A stretch of 64,000 nt of DNA, from NCBI RefSeq assembly GCF_041154455.1, contig NZ_AP028664.1, positions 3,287,001 through 3,351,000 on the forward strand. Reading direction: 5' to 3'. The notes under the pieces were generated by a model. It saw nothing but the letters and a program-made list of their open reading frames with translations, searched no databases and was not told the DNA's origin. The DNA is from Variovorax sp. V213 (lineage in GTDB: Bacteria > Pseudomonadota > Gammaproteobacteria > Burkholderiales > Burkholderiaceae_C). Of this stretch, positions 16,862 through 24,577 are shown one piece after another; the first letter of the stretch is position 1, and each line of letters begins with the position of its first letter. Made by a program: the position numbers and the translations under genes.

Positions 16862-18769
16862 TCAACGCTTGTCAGCAATATCCTGGTCGAGCCGCTGCTT
16901 GAACGATTCGAGGGACATTGCACCGAGGTCTTGGTTGCCCCGGGCGCGCACTGCGACGGCACCAGCTTCCTTCTCTTTGTCGCCTACGACAATGATGTAA
17001 GGGAGCTTTTGCAACGAATGCTTCCGTATTTTATACGTAATCTTCTCGTTGTGCAGATCCAGCTGAACCCTAAGCCCTTGATTCTCCAGCGTTTTCGCCA
17101 CTGAAGCGGCGTAATCGGCCTGCCCTTCGCTGATATTGAGCACCGCCACCTGCACCGGAGCGAGCCACGCGGGCAGTGCGCCGGCGTGGTGTTCGATCAG
17201 CATGCCGATGAAGCGCTCGAGGCTGCCCACGATGGCGCGGTGCAGCATGACGGGGTGCGCGCGGCCGCTCGACTCGGTGACGTATTCGCCGCCCAGCCGT
17301 TCGGCCGTGTTGAAGTCGACCTGCATCGTGCCGCACTGCCACTGGCGGCCCAGCGCGTCCTTCAGCGTGTACTCGATCTTGGGGCCATAGAAGGCGCCGT
17401 CGCCGGGCGAGATGATGAAGTCGACGCCCGAGCGGCGCAGCGCTTCCATGACCGCATGCTCGGCCTTGTCCCACAGCTCGTCGGAGCCCACGCGGTTGTC
17501 GGGCCGCGTGGCCACCTTGTAGAGGATGTCCGTGAAGCCGAAGTCGGCATAGACCTTCTGCAATTGCTCCGTGTAGGCGATGCATTCGTCGAGGATCTGG
17601 TCTTCGGTGCAGAAGATGTGCCCGTCGTCCTGCGTGAAGCCGCGCACGCGCATGATGCCGTGCAGCGCGCCGCTGGGTTCGTTGCGGTGGCACTGGCCGA
17701 ACTCGCCGTAGCGCAGCGGCAGGTCGCGGTAGCTGCGCAGGTCGCTCTTGAAGATGAGCACGTGGCCGGGGCAGTTCATCGGCTTGAGCGCGTATTCGCG
17801 CTTTTCCGACTCCGTCGTGAACATGTTGTCGCGGTAGTTCTGCCAGTGGCCCGTTTTCTCCCACAGGCTCTTGTCGAGAATCTGCGGGCCCTTCACTTCC
17901 CAGTAGCCCGTGTCGCGGTAGATGCCGCGCATGTACTGTTCCACCGCCTGCCACACGGCCCAGCCCTTGGGGTGCCAGAACACCACGCCCGGCGCCACTT
18001 CGTCGATGTGGAACAGGTCGAGCTCCTTGCCGAGCTTGCGGTGGTCGCGCTTCTCGGCCTCTTCGATGCGCTGGATGTACTGGTCGAGCTGCTTCTTGTC
18101 GGCCCAGGCCGTGCCGTAGACGCGCTGCAGCTGCTCGTTCTTGGCGTCGCCGCGCCAGTAGGCGCCGGCCAGCTTGGTGAGCTTGAAGACCTTCAGGAAG
18201 CGCGTGTTCGGCACGTGCGGGCCGCGGCACATGTCGACGTATTCCTGGTGGTAGTAGAGGCCCATGGCCTGCTCGTCGGGCATGTCTTCGACGAGGCGCA
18301 GCTTGTAGTCTTCGCCGCGCGACTTGAAGACCTCGATGACTTCGGCACGCGGCGTCATCTTCTTGACCACGTCGTAGTCCTGCGCAATCAGCTCCTTCAT
18401 GCGCGCCTCGATGGCGGCCATGTCTTCGGGCGTGAAGGGGCGCTCGTACGAGATGTCGTAATAAAAGCCCTCCTCGATCACCGGCCCGATGACCATCTTG
18501 GCCGTCGGGTAGAGCTGCTTCACGGCGTGGCCGACGAGGTGGGCCGTCGAGTGGCGGATGATCTCCAGGCCCTCGTCGTCCTTGGGCGTGATGATCTGCA
18601 GCTTGGCGTCGCGGTCGATGACGTCGCTGGCATCGACCAGCTTGCCGTCGACCTTGCCGGCCACCGTCATCTTGGCGAGCCCGGGTCCGATGGACTGGGC
18701 AACTTCGGCCACCGAAACCGGGCCGGGGAACTCGCGGCGCGAGTTGTCGGGAAGCGTGATCTGGATCAT
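16862..18769 (-). CDS. thrS: threonine--tRNA ligase
   Basis: 635 residues, standard for bacterial ThrRS. In order: the TGS domain (about 1-62), the editing domain (about 70-230, including HSTAHLVGHAV, the HxxxH pattern), the class II core with MNCPGHVLIFK (zinc ligand Cys), RYGEFGQCHRNEPSG (motif 2) and HPVMLHRAIVGSLERFIG (motif 3), and a C-terminal anticodon domain. It charges tRNA-Thr and clears Ser-tRNA-Thr. First structural gene of the thrS-infC-rpmI-rplT-pheST-ihfA operon. The ATG at 18769 lies directly after the leader terminator. Confidence 0.98.
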   Translation of the reverse strand: MIQITLPDNSRREFPGPVSVAEVAQSIGPGLAKMTVAGKVDGKLVDASDVIDRDAKLQIITPKDDEGLEIIRHSTAHLVGHAVKQLYPTAKMVIGPVIEEGFYYDISYERPFTPEDMAAIEARMKELIAQDYDVVKKMTPRAEVIEVFKSRGEDYKLRLVEDMPDEQAMGLYYHQEYVDMCRGPHVPNTRFLKVFKLTKLAGAYWRGDAKNEQLQRVYGTAWADKKQLDQYIQRIEEAEKRDHRKLGKELDLFHIDEVAPGVVFWHPKGWAVWQAVEQYMRGIYRDTGYWEVKGPQILDKSLWEKTGHWQNYRDNMFTTESEKREYALKPMNCPGHVLIFKSDLRSYRDLPLRYGEFGQCHRNEPSGALHGIMRVRGFTQDDGHIFCTEDQILDECIAYTEQLQKVYADFGFTDILYKVATRPDNRVGSDELWDKAEHAVMEALRRSGVDFIISPGDGAFYGPKIEYTLKDALGRQWQCGTMQVDFNTAERLGGEYVTESSGRAHPVMLHRAIVGSLERFIGMLIEHHAGALPAWLAPVQVAVLNISEGQADYAASVAKTLENQGLRVQLDLHNEKITYKIRKHSLQKLPYIIVVGDKEKEAGAVAVRARGNQDLGAMSLESFKQRLDQDIADKR

Positions 18770-18784
18770 GAAAAACCTCGGGGC

Positions 18785-18898
18785 GAAAAAACAAAAAGCG
18801 CGGTGACTGGCCGCGCTTTGCTTGGTTTGGGAGCTGGCAGAAACCAGCGAGCGCGGGCTACCGGCTCTTTCCTTCGAAGACGAAGAAAAAGCCGCTCG
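18785..18898 (-). promoter_or_regulatory. transcription attenuator in thrS leader (Phe leader-peptide type)
   Basis: Minus-strand leader with four segments. The terminator is AAAGCGCGG/CCGCGCTTT (18811-18819 with 18795-18803), a 9-bp stem followed by TTTTTGTTTTTT, ending about 15 bases before the thrS ATG. The antiterminator is CCGCGCTCGCTGGTTT (18841-18856) against AAACCAAGCAAAGCGCGG (18811-18828): 7+3+5 bp. The protector stem is CGAGCG (18893-18898) with CGCTCG (18848-18853). The three pairings exclude one another. The Phe codons of the leader peptide lie just after segment 1, and its stop codon lies at the edge of segment 2, the geometry of trp/phe-type attenuation. A possible -10 (TAGAAT) lies at 18971-18976. 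Confidence 0.75.
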
Positions 18899-18926
18899 AT
18901 CCTTGCGGAGTAGTTCGCGGTGTCAT
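18858..18926 (-). CDS. Phe/Thr-rich leader peptide of the thrS-pheST operon
   Basis: 22 codons from ATG 18926 to TAG. The peptide begins MTPRTTPQGSSG, continues with the codon run TTT TTC TTC GTC TTC (FFFVF, 18876-18890) and ends EGKSR. A GAAAGG Shine-Dalgarno sequence lies 10 bases upstream. Four Phe codons in five, plus three Thr codons in the first six, fit an operon that encodes both PheRS and ThrRS. It is analogous in role to PheM of E. coli pheST. The peptide itself is unlikely to have a function beyond ribosome positioning. Confidence 0.7.
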   Translation of the reverse strand: MTPRTTPQGSSGFFFVFEGKSR

Positions 18927-19025
18927 AACCAAGGTGCCTTTCTCGCTCTTGTTGGGTGCAGAGAGCCGCAATTCTATCCGCTGCCCGTGCGAGCCCATTG
19001 GCTGCCGGGTTTTGCGGTTTCCCAC

Positions 19026-19052
19026 AAAAAAAGCCCGGCGCTAGGCCGGGCT
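19026..19052 (-). terminator. intrinsic terminator of aceA
   Basis: Stem AGCCCGGC/GCCGGGCT (8 bp) with a 5-base loop, followed on the minus strand by seven T. It lies 41 bases after the aceA stop and separates aceA from the thrS leader. Confidence 0.92.
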
Positions 19053-19092
19053 GGATGGTGACAGCGAATCGTCTTTGTCGGCGATCAGCGGG

Positions 19093-20412
19093 TCAGTGGA
19101 ACTGTTCTTCTTCGGTCGAGCCGGTCAGCGCCGTGACGCTGGACTTGCCGCCCTGGATGACCGTGGTCACCTCGTCGAAGTAACCGGTGCCCACTTCCTG
19201 CTGGTGCGATACGAAGGTGTAGCCGCGGTCGCGCGCCGCGAACTCGGGCTCTTGCACCTTCTCGACGTAGGCCGACATGCCGCGCTGCACGTAGTCCTGG
19301 GCCAGGTCGAACATGTTGAACCACATCGAATGGATGCCGGCCAGCGTGATGAACTGGTACTTGTAGCCCATGGCGCCCAGTTCCTTCTGGAACTTGGCAA
19401 TGGTGGCGTCGTCGAGGTTCTTCTTCCAGTTGAACGAAGGCGAGCAGTTGTAGGCCAGCATCTTGCCGGGGTGCACCTTGTGCACGGCTTCGGCGAACTT
19501 GCGGGCGAACTCGAGGTCGGGCGTGCCGGTTTCGCACCACACCAGGTCGGCGTAGTACGCATAGGCGATAGCGCGGCTGATGGCCTGGTCCATGCCCTTC
19601 CTGGTCTTGTAGAAGCCTTCGGCGGTGCGCTCGCCGGTCAGGAACGGCTTGTCGTTCTCGTCGTAGTCGCTGGTGATGAGGTCGGCCGCTTCGGCGTCGG
19701 TGCGGGCAATCACGAGCGTTGGCGTACCGCAAACGTCGGCGGCCATGCGCGCGGCGACGAGCTTCTGCACGGCTTCCGTGGTGGGCACCAGCACCTTGCC
19801 GCCCATGTGGCCGCACTTCTTGACCGAGGCGAGCTGGTCTTCGAAGTGCACGCCGCCGGCGCCGGCCTTGATCATGGCCTTCATCAGCTCGAAGCCGTTC
19901 AGCACGCCGCCAAAGCCGGCTTCAGCGTCCGCAACGATGGGCGCGAAGTAGTCGACATAGCCCTTGTCGCCGGGATTCACGTTCTTGGACCACTGGATTT
20001 CGTCCGCGCGGCGAAAGGTGTTGTTGATGCGCTCGACCACGGTCGGCACCGAGTCCACCGGGTACAGCGACTGGTCGGGGTACATGGCCGAGTAGGTGTT
20101 GGCGTCCGCGGCAACCTGCCAGCCCGACAGGTAGATGGCCTTCACGCCGGCCTTCACCTGCTGCATGGCCTGGCCGCCCGTGAGCGCGCCGAGGCAATTG
20201 ACGTAGGGCTCGTTGTTCACCAGCTCCCAGAGCTTCTCGGCGCCGCGGCGTGCCAGCGTGTGCTCGATGGGGAACGAACCGCGAAGGCGCACCACGTCGG
20301 CGGCGCTGTAGCCGCGCTTGATGCCCTTCCAGCGGGGATTGGTGGCCCATTCTTTCTCGAGGGCGGCAATTTGCTGTTCGCGGCTCAGTTGTTCGGTGAG
20401 GGTCTGGGGCAT
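19093..20412 (-). CDS. aceA: isocitrate lyase
   Basis: 439 residues from the ATG at 20412, which has a GGAG Shine-Dalgarno sequence six bases upstream; the frame extends 17 codons further but without family similarity. It cleaves isocitrate to glyoxylate and succinate, the entry of the glyoxylate shunt for growth on acetate or fatty acids. The catalytic KKCGH motif places the active-site Cys at residue 200. Other signatures are SGWQVAADAN, HFEDQLASVKKCGHMGGK and YNCSPSFNWKKN. It is monocistronic, with its own terminator and two palindromes in the upstream region. Confidence 0.98.
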   Translation of the reverse strand: MPQTLTEQLSREQQIAALEKEWATNPRWKGIKRGYSAADVVRLRGSFPIEHTLARRGAEKLWELVNNEPYVNCLGALTGGQAMQQVKAGVKAIYLSGWQVAADANTYSAMYPDQSLYPVDSVPTVVERINNTFRRADEIQWSKNVNPGDKGYVDYFAPIVADAEAGFGGVLNGFELMKAMIKAGAGGVHFEDQLASVKKCGHMGGKVLVPTTEAVQKLVAARMAADVCGTPTLVIARTDAEAADLITSDYDENDKPFLTGERTAEGFYKTRKGMDQAISRAIAYAYYADLVWCETGTPDLEFARKFAEAVHKVHPGKMLAYNCSPSFNWKKNLDDATIAKFQKELGAMGYKYQFITLAGIHSMWFNMFDLAQDYVQRGMSAYVEKVQEPEFAARDRGYTFVSHQQEVGTGYFDEVTTVIQGGKSSVTALTGSTEEEQFH

Positions 20413-20485
20413 GGTCACTCCGTGAGGTTGATTGAAAGATGGGCGCTGCGGCCGTGGAGTCACTGTAAACCGATCTCGGACTCTT

Positions 20486-20503
20486 ATGTCTTATAGAAGA
20501 CAT
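20486..20503. promoter_or_regulatory. palindromic operator candidate upstream of aceA
   Basis: ATGTCTT-ATAG-AAGACAT, a perfect 7-bp inverted repeat 74 bases upstream of the aceA start. Its centre on the minus strand reads TATAAG, a plausible -10, with TTGCTG 18 bases further up as a weak -35. A repressor bound here would block the promoter. The repressor is not identified; IclR- and GntR-family proteins are the usual candidates for glyoxylate genes. Confidence 0.5.
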
Positions 20504-20558
20504 ATTTTTATCACAGCAAAATCAATGACTTACGGATAGATTTCTCAATGCAAAATTA

Positions 20559-20579
20559 TTTTTCTCATATCGAGAAAAA
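20559..20579. promoter_or_regulatory. second palindrome, TTTTTCTC-N5-GAGAAAAA
   Basis: Perfect 8-bp arms with a 5-base spacer in an AT-rich stretch, about 147 bases upstream of aceA and 80 bases downstream of the gamma-glutamylcyclotransferase-like gene. It may be a weak terminator for that gene or a second operator. The stem is AT-rich, so termination would be inefficient. Confidence 0.35.
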
Positions 20580-20659
20580 ATATTGCGGCGCAGCAGTCGC
20601 CAATTTCACGATGTGCAACGGGCCTTTCAGGCGTGAAAACGAGGCCCGCGAGACTGGCC

Positions 20660-21100
20660 TTACCTGGCCGCCGCGTGCGCGATCCAGTCGCCGCTCCTGA
20701 TCACCGCACGGCCTGCGATGCGCGACGGATGGATCTCGTAGACCAGGCATTCGAACTGCTGCGCGCCCGCTTCCAGCGTCACATGGCGCCTGATGTATTC
20801 GCCGGCGTCGTCGTCGGCAACTTCTTCGAGCACGTCGAGCGCCGCTTCCACCTCGGGCTCGATGCGGTAGATCTCGCCCACCACGCGCCCTTTTCCGCCC
20901 AGCACCACGCCGGGGTAGGCGCCCAGGTCGTACAGCGTGCCCGCAATGGCGGCATCGGCCACGTGGAATGGTTCGGGCCGGAAGCGCGCGATGTCGTTGC
21001 GCCCGCCGCGGCGCAACGTGCCGTAGACAAACACGTGACGCGAAGTGCGTGCACCTGGCAAGCCATCGGATTTCGGCGACTGCGGCATCATTGAATCCAT
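20660..21100 (-). CDS. gamma-glutamylcyclotransferase (AIG2-like) family protein
   Basis: 146 residues with the family opening HVFVYGTLRRGGRN (substrate loop YGTL), then GTLYDLGAYPGVVL, GEIYRIEPE and the acidic LDVLEEVADDD stretch with the catalytic Glu. Members convert gamma-glutamyl amines or dipeptides to 5-oxoproline, but many bacterial AIG2-like proteins are uncharacterised. Divergent from the EamA transporter with only 27 bases between the starts. The N-terminal ~20 residues are polar and variable; an internal start (Met5) is possible. Confidence 0.87.
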   Translation of the reverse strand: MDSMMPQSPKSDGLPGARTSRHVFVYGTLRRGGRNDIARFRPEPFHVADAAIAGTLYDLGAYPGVVLGGKGRVVGEIYRIEPEVEAALDVLEEVADDDAGEYIRRHVTLEAGAQQFECLVYEIHPSRIAGRAVIRSGDWIAHAAAR

Positions 21101-21127
21101 CGTTCCAGCAACAAGCCATCGAGTCTA

Positions 21128-22054
21128 TTGAACACCGCTGTCCCCGCCTCCAGCCGGCTCGTCGCCTATGGCTGCCTGGCCTTGAGCATGTCGCTCGTCG
21201 GCAGTTATGCCGCCCTCTCCAAACCATTGGTCGCCGCCTTTCCGGTGTTGCTGCTCGCGTGGCTTCGCTTCGGCATCGCCGCGCTCGCCATGCCGCACTG
21301 GCTGCAGCGCCCACCGGGCGAACCGCCCATGAGCGGTCGCACCCGCGGCCTGGTCTTTCTCGAATCGTTTCTCGGCAACTTCCTGTTCTCGATCTGCATG
21401 CTGTTCGGCGTGAGCCTCACGAGTGCGGTGTCGGCCGGCGTGATCATGGCGTCCATTCCGGCGGCCGTGGCGGTTGCGAGCTGGCTCTTCCTGCGCGAGC
21501 GCATCACGGTGCGCATCGGCCTGGCCATCGGCTGCGCAGCGGTCGGCATCGGGCTGCTCGCGCTCACGCCGGCGCACGCTCCAGCCACCGCAGAGGGCTC
21601 TGCGCGCTCGTCCATGCCCTGGCTCGGCAACCTGCTCGTGTTCTGCGCGGTGCTTTGCGAAACGGCCTACGCGGTGATCGGCAAGTCGCTCACCGGCCAC
21701 CTCGGCCCCAAGCGGATCTCGTCGCTCATCAACCTGTGGGGCTTCGTGCTGTCGATGCCCTTCGGCATCTGGTTCGCACTGCAGTTCGACTTCTCGGCCG
21801 TGCGCTTGGGCACCTGGGCCTTGCTCGTGGTCTACGCGCTTGCCGCAAGCATCTGGACCGTGTGGCTGTGGATGACGGGCCTGCGCCACGTGCCTGCCGC
21901 GCAAGCGGGTGTTTTCGCGGTGATGCTGCCCGTGAGCGCGGCCCTCGTGGGCGTGCTGGTGCTCGGTGAGAGCCTCTCCTGGGCACAGCTCATTGCGTTC
22001 GCGCTTGCGCTCATTGGCGTGGTGCTGGCGACGTGGCCCGAACGCCGAAGCTGA
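21128..22054 (+). CDS. EamA/DMT-superfamily transporter
   Basis: 308 residues with ten hydrophobic segments in two EamA repeats (about 12-145 and 165-300), a long polar loop around 150-165, and the end-of-repeat motif LGESLSWAQLIAFALALIGV. Probably an exporter or importer of small metabolites at the inner membrane; substrate unknown. The frame begins with TTG at 21128 with no good Shine-Dalgarno sequence; the first ATG is 20 codons downstream (MSLVGSYAAL) and would cut into the first helix, so TTG is preferred. Confidence 0.88.
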   Translation: MNTAVPASSRLVAYGCLALSMSLVGSYAALSKPLVAAFPVLLLAWLRFGIAALAMPHWLQRPPGEPPMSGRTRGLVFLESFLGNFLFSICMLFGVSLTSAVSAGVIMASIPAAVAVASWLFLRERITVRIGLAIGCAAVGIGLLALTPAHAPATAEGSARSSMPWLGNLLVFCAVLCETAYAVIGKSLTGHLGPKRISSLINLWGFVLSMPFGIWFALQFDFSAVRLGTWALLVVYALAASIWTVWLWMTGLRHVPAAQAGVFAVMLPVSAALVGVLVLGESLSWAQLIAFALALIGVVLATWPERRS

Positions 22055-22209
22055 AAACCACGGGTTCTCCCCTCTGAAAAAACAACAGCTCCCAATGAAA
22101 AAAGCGCTTTTTCCCTTGGAAACGCGTTTTTTCTCCTTTAGCATCCGCAATGCCACTGGAGACGCAAGTTTTTCATTGGTGAACGTTCAACCAAAAAAGG
22201 AAATCAACC

Positions 22210-22656
22210 ATGGCAACTGCAAAGAAGGCTCCGGCCAAGAAAGCTCCGGCAAAGAAGGCCGCTCCCGCAAAGAAGGCTGCGGCTCCTGCGAAGAAGGCCG
22301 CACCGGCCAAGAAGGCTGCTCCCGCAAAGAAGGCTGCTGCTCCTGCGAAGAAGGCTGCTCCGGCGAAGAAGGCTGCTCCCGCAAAGAAGGCCGCTCCCGC
22401 CAAGAAGCGCACGCCCAACGCCGCGTTCATGAAGGCCCTGACCCCCAGCCCGGCACTCGCCGCTGTGGTCGGTTCGACGCCTCTGCCGCGCACCGCAGTG
22501 GTGAGCAAGCTGTGGGACTACATCAAGAAGAACAACCTTCAAGACAAGGCCAACAAGCGCAACATCAACGCCGACGCCAAGCTGAAGGAAATCTTCGGCA
22601 AGCCGCAAGTGTCGATGTTCGAACTGGCCGCGCTGATCGGCAAGCACGTCAAGTAA
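22210..22656 (+). CDS. Lys/Ala-rich histone-H1-like protein with C-terminal SWIB domain
   Basis: 148 residues. The first ~67 are tandem AAPAKKA/PAKKA repeats, strongly basic and disordered, like the tail of histone H1. Residues about 70-148 are a SWIB/MDM2 domain (TPLPRTAVVSKLWDYIKKNN, then FGKPQVSMFELAALIGKHVK). The combination is known in Comamonadaceae and in Chlamydia-type SWIB proteins. A nucleoid-associated role is likely from charge and domain, not shown. Strong Shine-Dalgarno sequence (AAAGGAA). Own terminator downstream; a perfect TGAACGTTCA palindrome lies about 20 bases before the start. Confidence 0.92.
   Translation: MATAKKAPAKKAPAKKAAPAKKAAAPAKKAAPAKKAAPAKKAAAPAKKAAPAKKAAPAKKAAPAKKRTPNAAFMKALTPSPALAAVVGSTPLPRTAVVSKLWDYIKKNNLQDKANKRNINADAKLKEIFGKPQVSMFELAALIGKHVK
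22213..22407 (+). repeat. in-gene tandem repeat encoding PAKKA units
   Basis: Near-identical 12-15-base units (variants of gctcctgcgaagaag) repeated about a dozen times inside the SWIB gene. Such arrays can expand or contract by slippage in multiples of three, changing the length of the basic tail without breaking the frame. Confidence 0.9.
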
Positions 22657-22697
22657 GCGCTCGGGCACTGCGCGTCCATCGCGCTCCCGAATCAAAA

Positions 22698-22722
22698 AGC
22701 CGGCACATGCCGGCTTTTTTTT
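22698..22722 (+). terminator. intrinsic terminator after the SWIB gene
   Basis: Stem AGCCGGCA/TGCCGGCT followed by a run of eight T, 41 bases after the stop codon. Preceding A-run means it could also act on the minus-strand TPP gene, which ends at 22765. Confidence 0.93.
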
Positions 22723-22764
22723 GTCCGCGGCCGGCGCGCATGCCGGCTTCCTCCGCCGGTCTTC

Positions 22765-24483
22765 TCACGCCCGGGCCTGGGCCGCACGCGTGATCGACGC
22801 GAGCGTGCCGCGGGTGGTGATTACCTCGGGGTCGAGTGGAATCTCGATCAGCGTGCCGGTGTCGGCCGCCAGCGCGCGCAGCAGCGCGGCTTCGAACTGC
22901 GAGGTTTCCGTCACGCGCTCGGCAACGTAGCCGTAGGCCCGCGCAAGGCCGCAGAAGTCGGGGTTGCGCAACGCAGTGCCGCTCGCGCGATCCGGATATT
23001 CACGCTCCTGGTGCATGCGGATGGTGCCGAACATGCCGTTGTTCAGCAGCACGATGATGCTCTTGCCGCCGTGCTGCGAAGCCGTCGCGAGCTCCTGCCC
23101 CGTCATCAGGAAATCGCCGTCGCCCGCAATGGTGAAGGCCACGCGGCCGGTGGCCAGGTTGGCCGCGATGCCCGCAGGCACCCCATAGCCCATGGCGCCG
23201 CTGGTGGGCGCGAGCTGCGTCTTGTGGCCCTTCGCGAGCCCGTGATAGCGAAAGTAGCGATGCACCCAGCTCGCAAAATTGCCCGCGCCGTTGGTGATGG
23301 CCGCATCCGGCGGCAGGTGCTTCTGCAGCAGCGCGACCACAGCCGCCATGTCGACGAGGCCTCGCGGAGTTTCGGCCGGCATGCCAGCCAGCGCCTGCGG
23401 CTCCAGGTTCGCCTCGTAGTCGGCATGGGCCTGTACGGCCCACTCTTCCCACGGCAGGGTGGTGGGCGCGCTCAGCACCTCGAGGCTGCGCGCGGCCGCA
23501 CTCATGCCGGCGTTGATTGCAAGGTCGGCCTGGTAGACGCGGTTGAGCTCCTCGGCACTGGCGTGGATGTGCACCAGCTTTTGCCGGGCCTTCGGCGCCT
23601 CCAGCAGGGTGTAGCCGCCGGTGGTCATCTCGCCCAGCCGCGGACCGATGGCGATGATCAGGTCGCTGTCTTTCACGCGCTGCGCCAGCTTGGGGTTGAT
23701 GGCAATGCCGACGTCGCCCGCGTACAGCGGATGGTGGTTGTCGAAGGTGTCCTGGAAGCGGAAGGCGTTGGCCACCGGCAGCCGCCAGTTCTCGGCAAAG
23801 CGCTGCAGCGCCTGCGCGGCCTGCGCCGTCCAGCCGCCGCCGCCCGCGATCACCAGCGGCCGCTGCGACTTCAGCAGCAGTTCGCGCAGGGTGCGCAGTG
23901 CGCCGGGGTCGCTCCAGGGCTGAACGGCTTCGACGCGCGGCAGCGGCCGCGATGCGGTCTGCGCGCGCAGCATGTCTTCGGGCAGCACCAGCACCACCGG
24001 CCCCGGCCGCCCGTTCATCGCCGTGGCAAAAGCGCGCGCCACGTACTCGGGGATGCGGTTCGCGTCGTCGATGCGCTCCACACGCTTGGCAAAGCCCTTG
24101 GTGCTCGGCCCGAAGAAGCTGCCGTAGTCCACCTCCTGGAAGGCCTCGCGGTCGCGGAAGTCGCTGCCCACGTCGCCCACGAACAGCACCATCGGCGTCG
24201 AATCCTGGAAGGCGTTGTGCACGCCGATCGATGCGTTGGTGGCGCCCGGCCCGCGGGTGACGAAGCACACGCCCGGCCGGCCGGTGAGTTTGCCGTGCGC
24301 CTCCGCCATGAAGGCTGCGCCGCCCTCCTGCCGGTTGACGATGAAGCGGGCGCGGTCGCGGTAGGCATGAAAGCCGTCGAGCACCGCCAGAAAGCTTTCG
24401 CCCGGAACACCGAACGCGATCTCCATGCCCTGCTCGATCAGGCATTCGACGATCAGGTGGCCGGCGGGTTGTGATGTACTCAT
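22765..24483 (-). CDS. thiamine-pyrophosphate-dependent enzyme (acetolactate-synthase-like)
   Basis: 572 residues with the three TPP-family domains: N-terminal PYR (IAFGVPGESFLAVLDGF, with the catalytic Glu in the NRQEGGAAFMAEAHG segment), central Rossmann domain (about 190-330), and C-terminal PP domain with the GDGDFLMTGQELATAS metal-binding motif and NNGMFGTIRMHQE. The reaction is not clear: it resembles the AHAS/benzoylformate-decarboxylase group but is not next to an ilvH regulatory subunit. ATG at 24483 is chosen because the homologous part starts there. Divergent from a TetR gene with a shared 94-base promoter region, so probably co-regulated with the catabolic operon. Confidence 0.9.
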   Translation of the reverse strand: MSTSQPAGHLIVECLIEQGMEIAFGVPGESFLAVLDGFHAYRDRARFIVNRQEGGAAFMAEAHGKLTGRPGVCFVTRGPGATNASIGVHNAFQDSTPMVLFVGDVGSDFRDREAFQEVDYGSFFGPSTKGFAKRVERIDDANRIPEYVARAFATAMNGRPGPVVLVLPEDMLRAQTASRPLPRVEAVQPWSDPGALRTLRELLLKSQRPLVIAGGGGWTAQAAQALQRFAENWRLPVANAFRFQDTFDNHHPLYAGDVGIAINPKLAQRVKDSDLIIAIGPRLGEMTTGGYTLLEAPKARQKLVHIHASAEELNRVYQADLAINAGMSAAARSLEVLSAPTTLPWEEWAVQAHADYEANLEPQALAGMPAETPRGLVDMAAVVALLQKHLPPDAAITNGAGNFASWVHRYFRYHGLAKGHKTQLAPTSGAMGYGVPAGIAANLATGRVAFTIAGDGDFLMTGQELATASQHGGKSIIVLLNNGMFGTIRMHQEREYPDRASGTALRNPDFCGLARAYGYVAERVTETSQFEAALLRALAADTGTLIEIPLDPEVITTRGTLASITRAAQARA

Positions 24484-24551
24484 GAGAAGTCGAACCTCAG
24501 CTGCAAATGTCTCCGGCAATTATGTGCGTCCGCTCCCAACGCCTTGTGTTA

Positions 24552-24572
24552 ATTCACCAATTGGTTAAATTC
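24552..24572. promoter_or_regulatory. TetR operator candidate 1
   Basis: AATTCACCAATTGGTTAAATT, centred on the perfect palindrome ACCAATTGGT, in the divergent region between the TPP gene and the TetR gene, ending six bases before the tetR ATG. It shares AATTCAC-N6-G with the palindrome in front of the operon at 25317-25336. One regulator reading both sites is the simplest explanation. Confidence 0.6.
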
Positions 24573-24577
24573 GCGCC

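Noticed and set aside
18785..18969. T-box or RNA operator of the E. coli thrS kind in the thrS leader
   Set aside because: No T-box consensus or specifier loop, and T-boxes are not expected in this phylum; the leader-peptide attenuator explains the structure better.
22213..22407. CRISPR-like regular repeats
   Set aside because: The repeats are in-frame PAKKA codons without unique spacers and belong to the SWIB gene.
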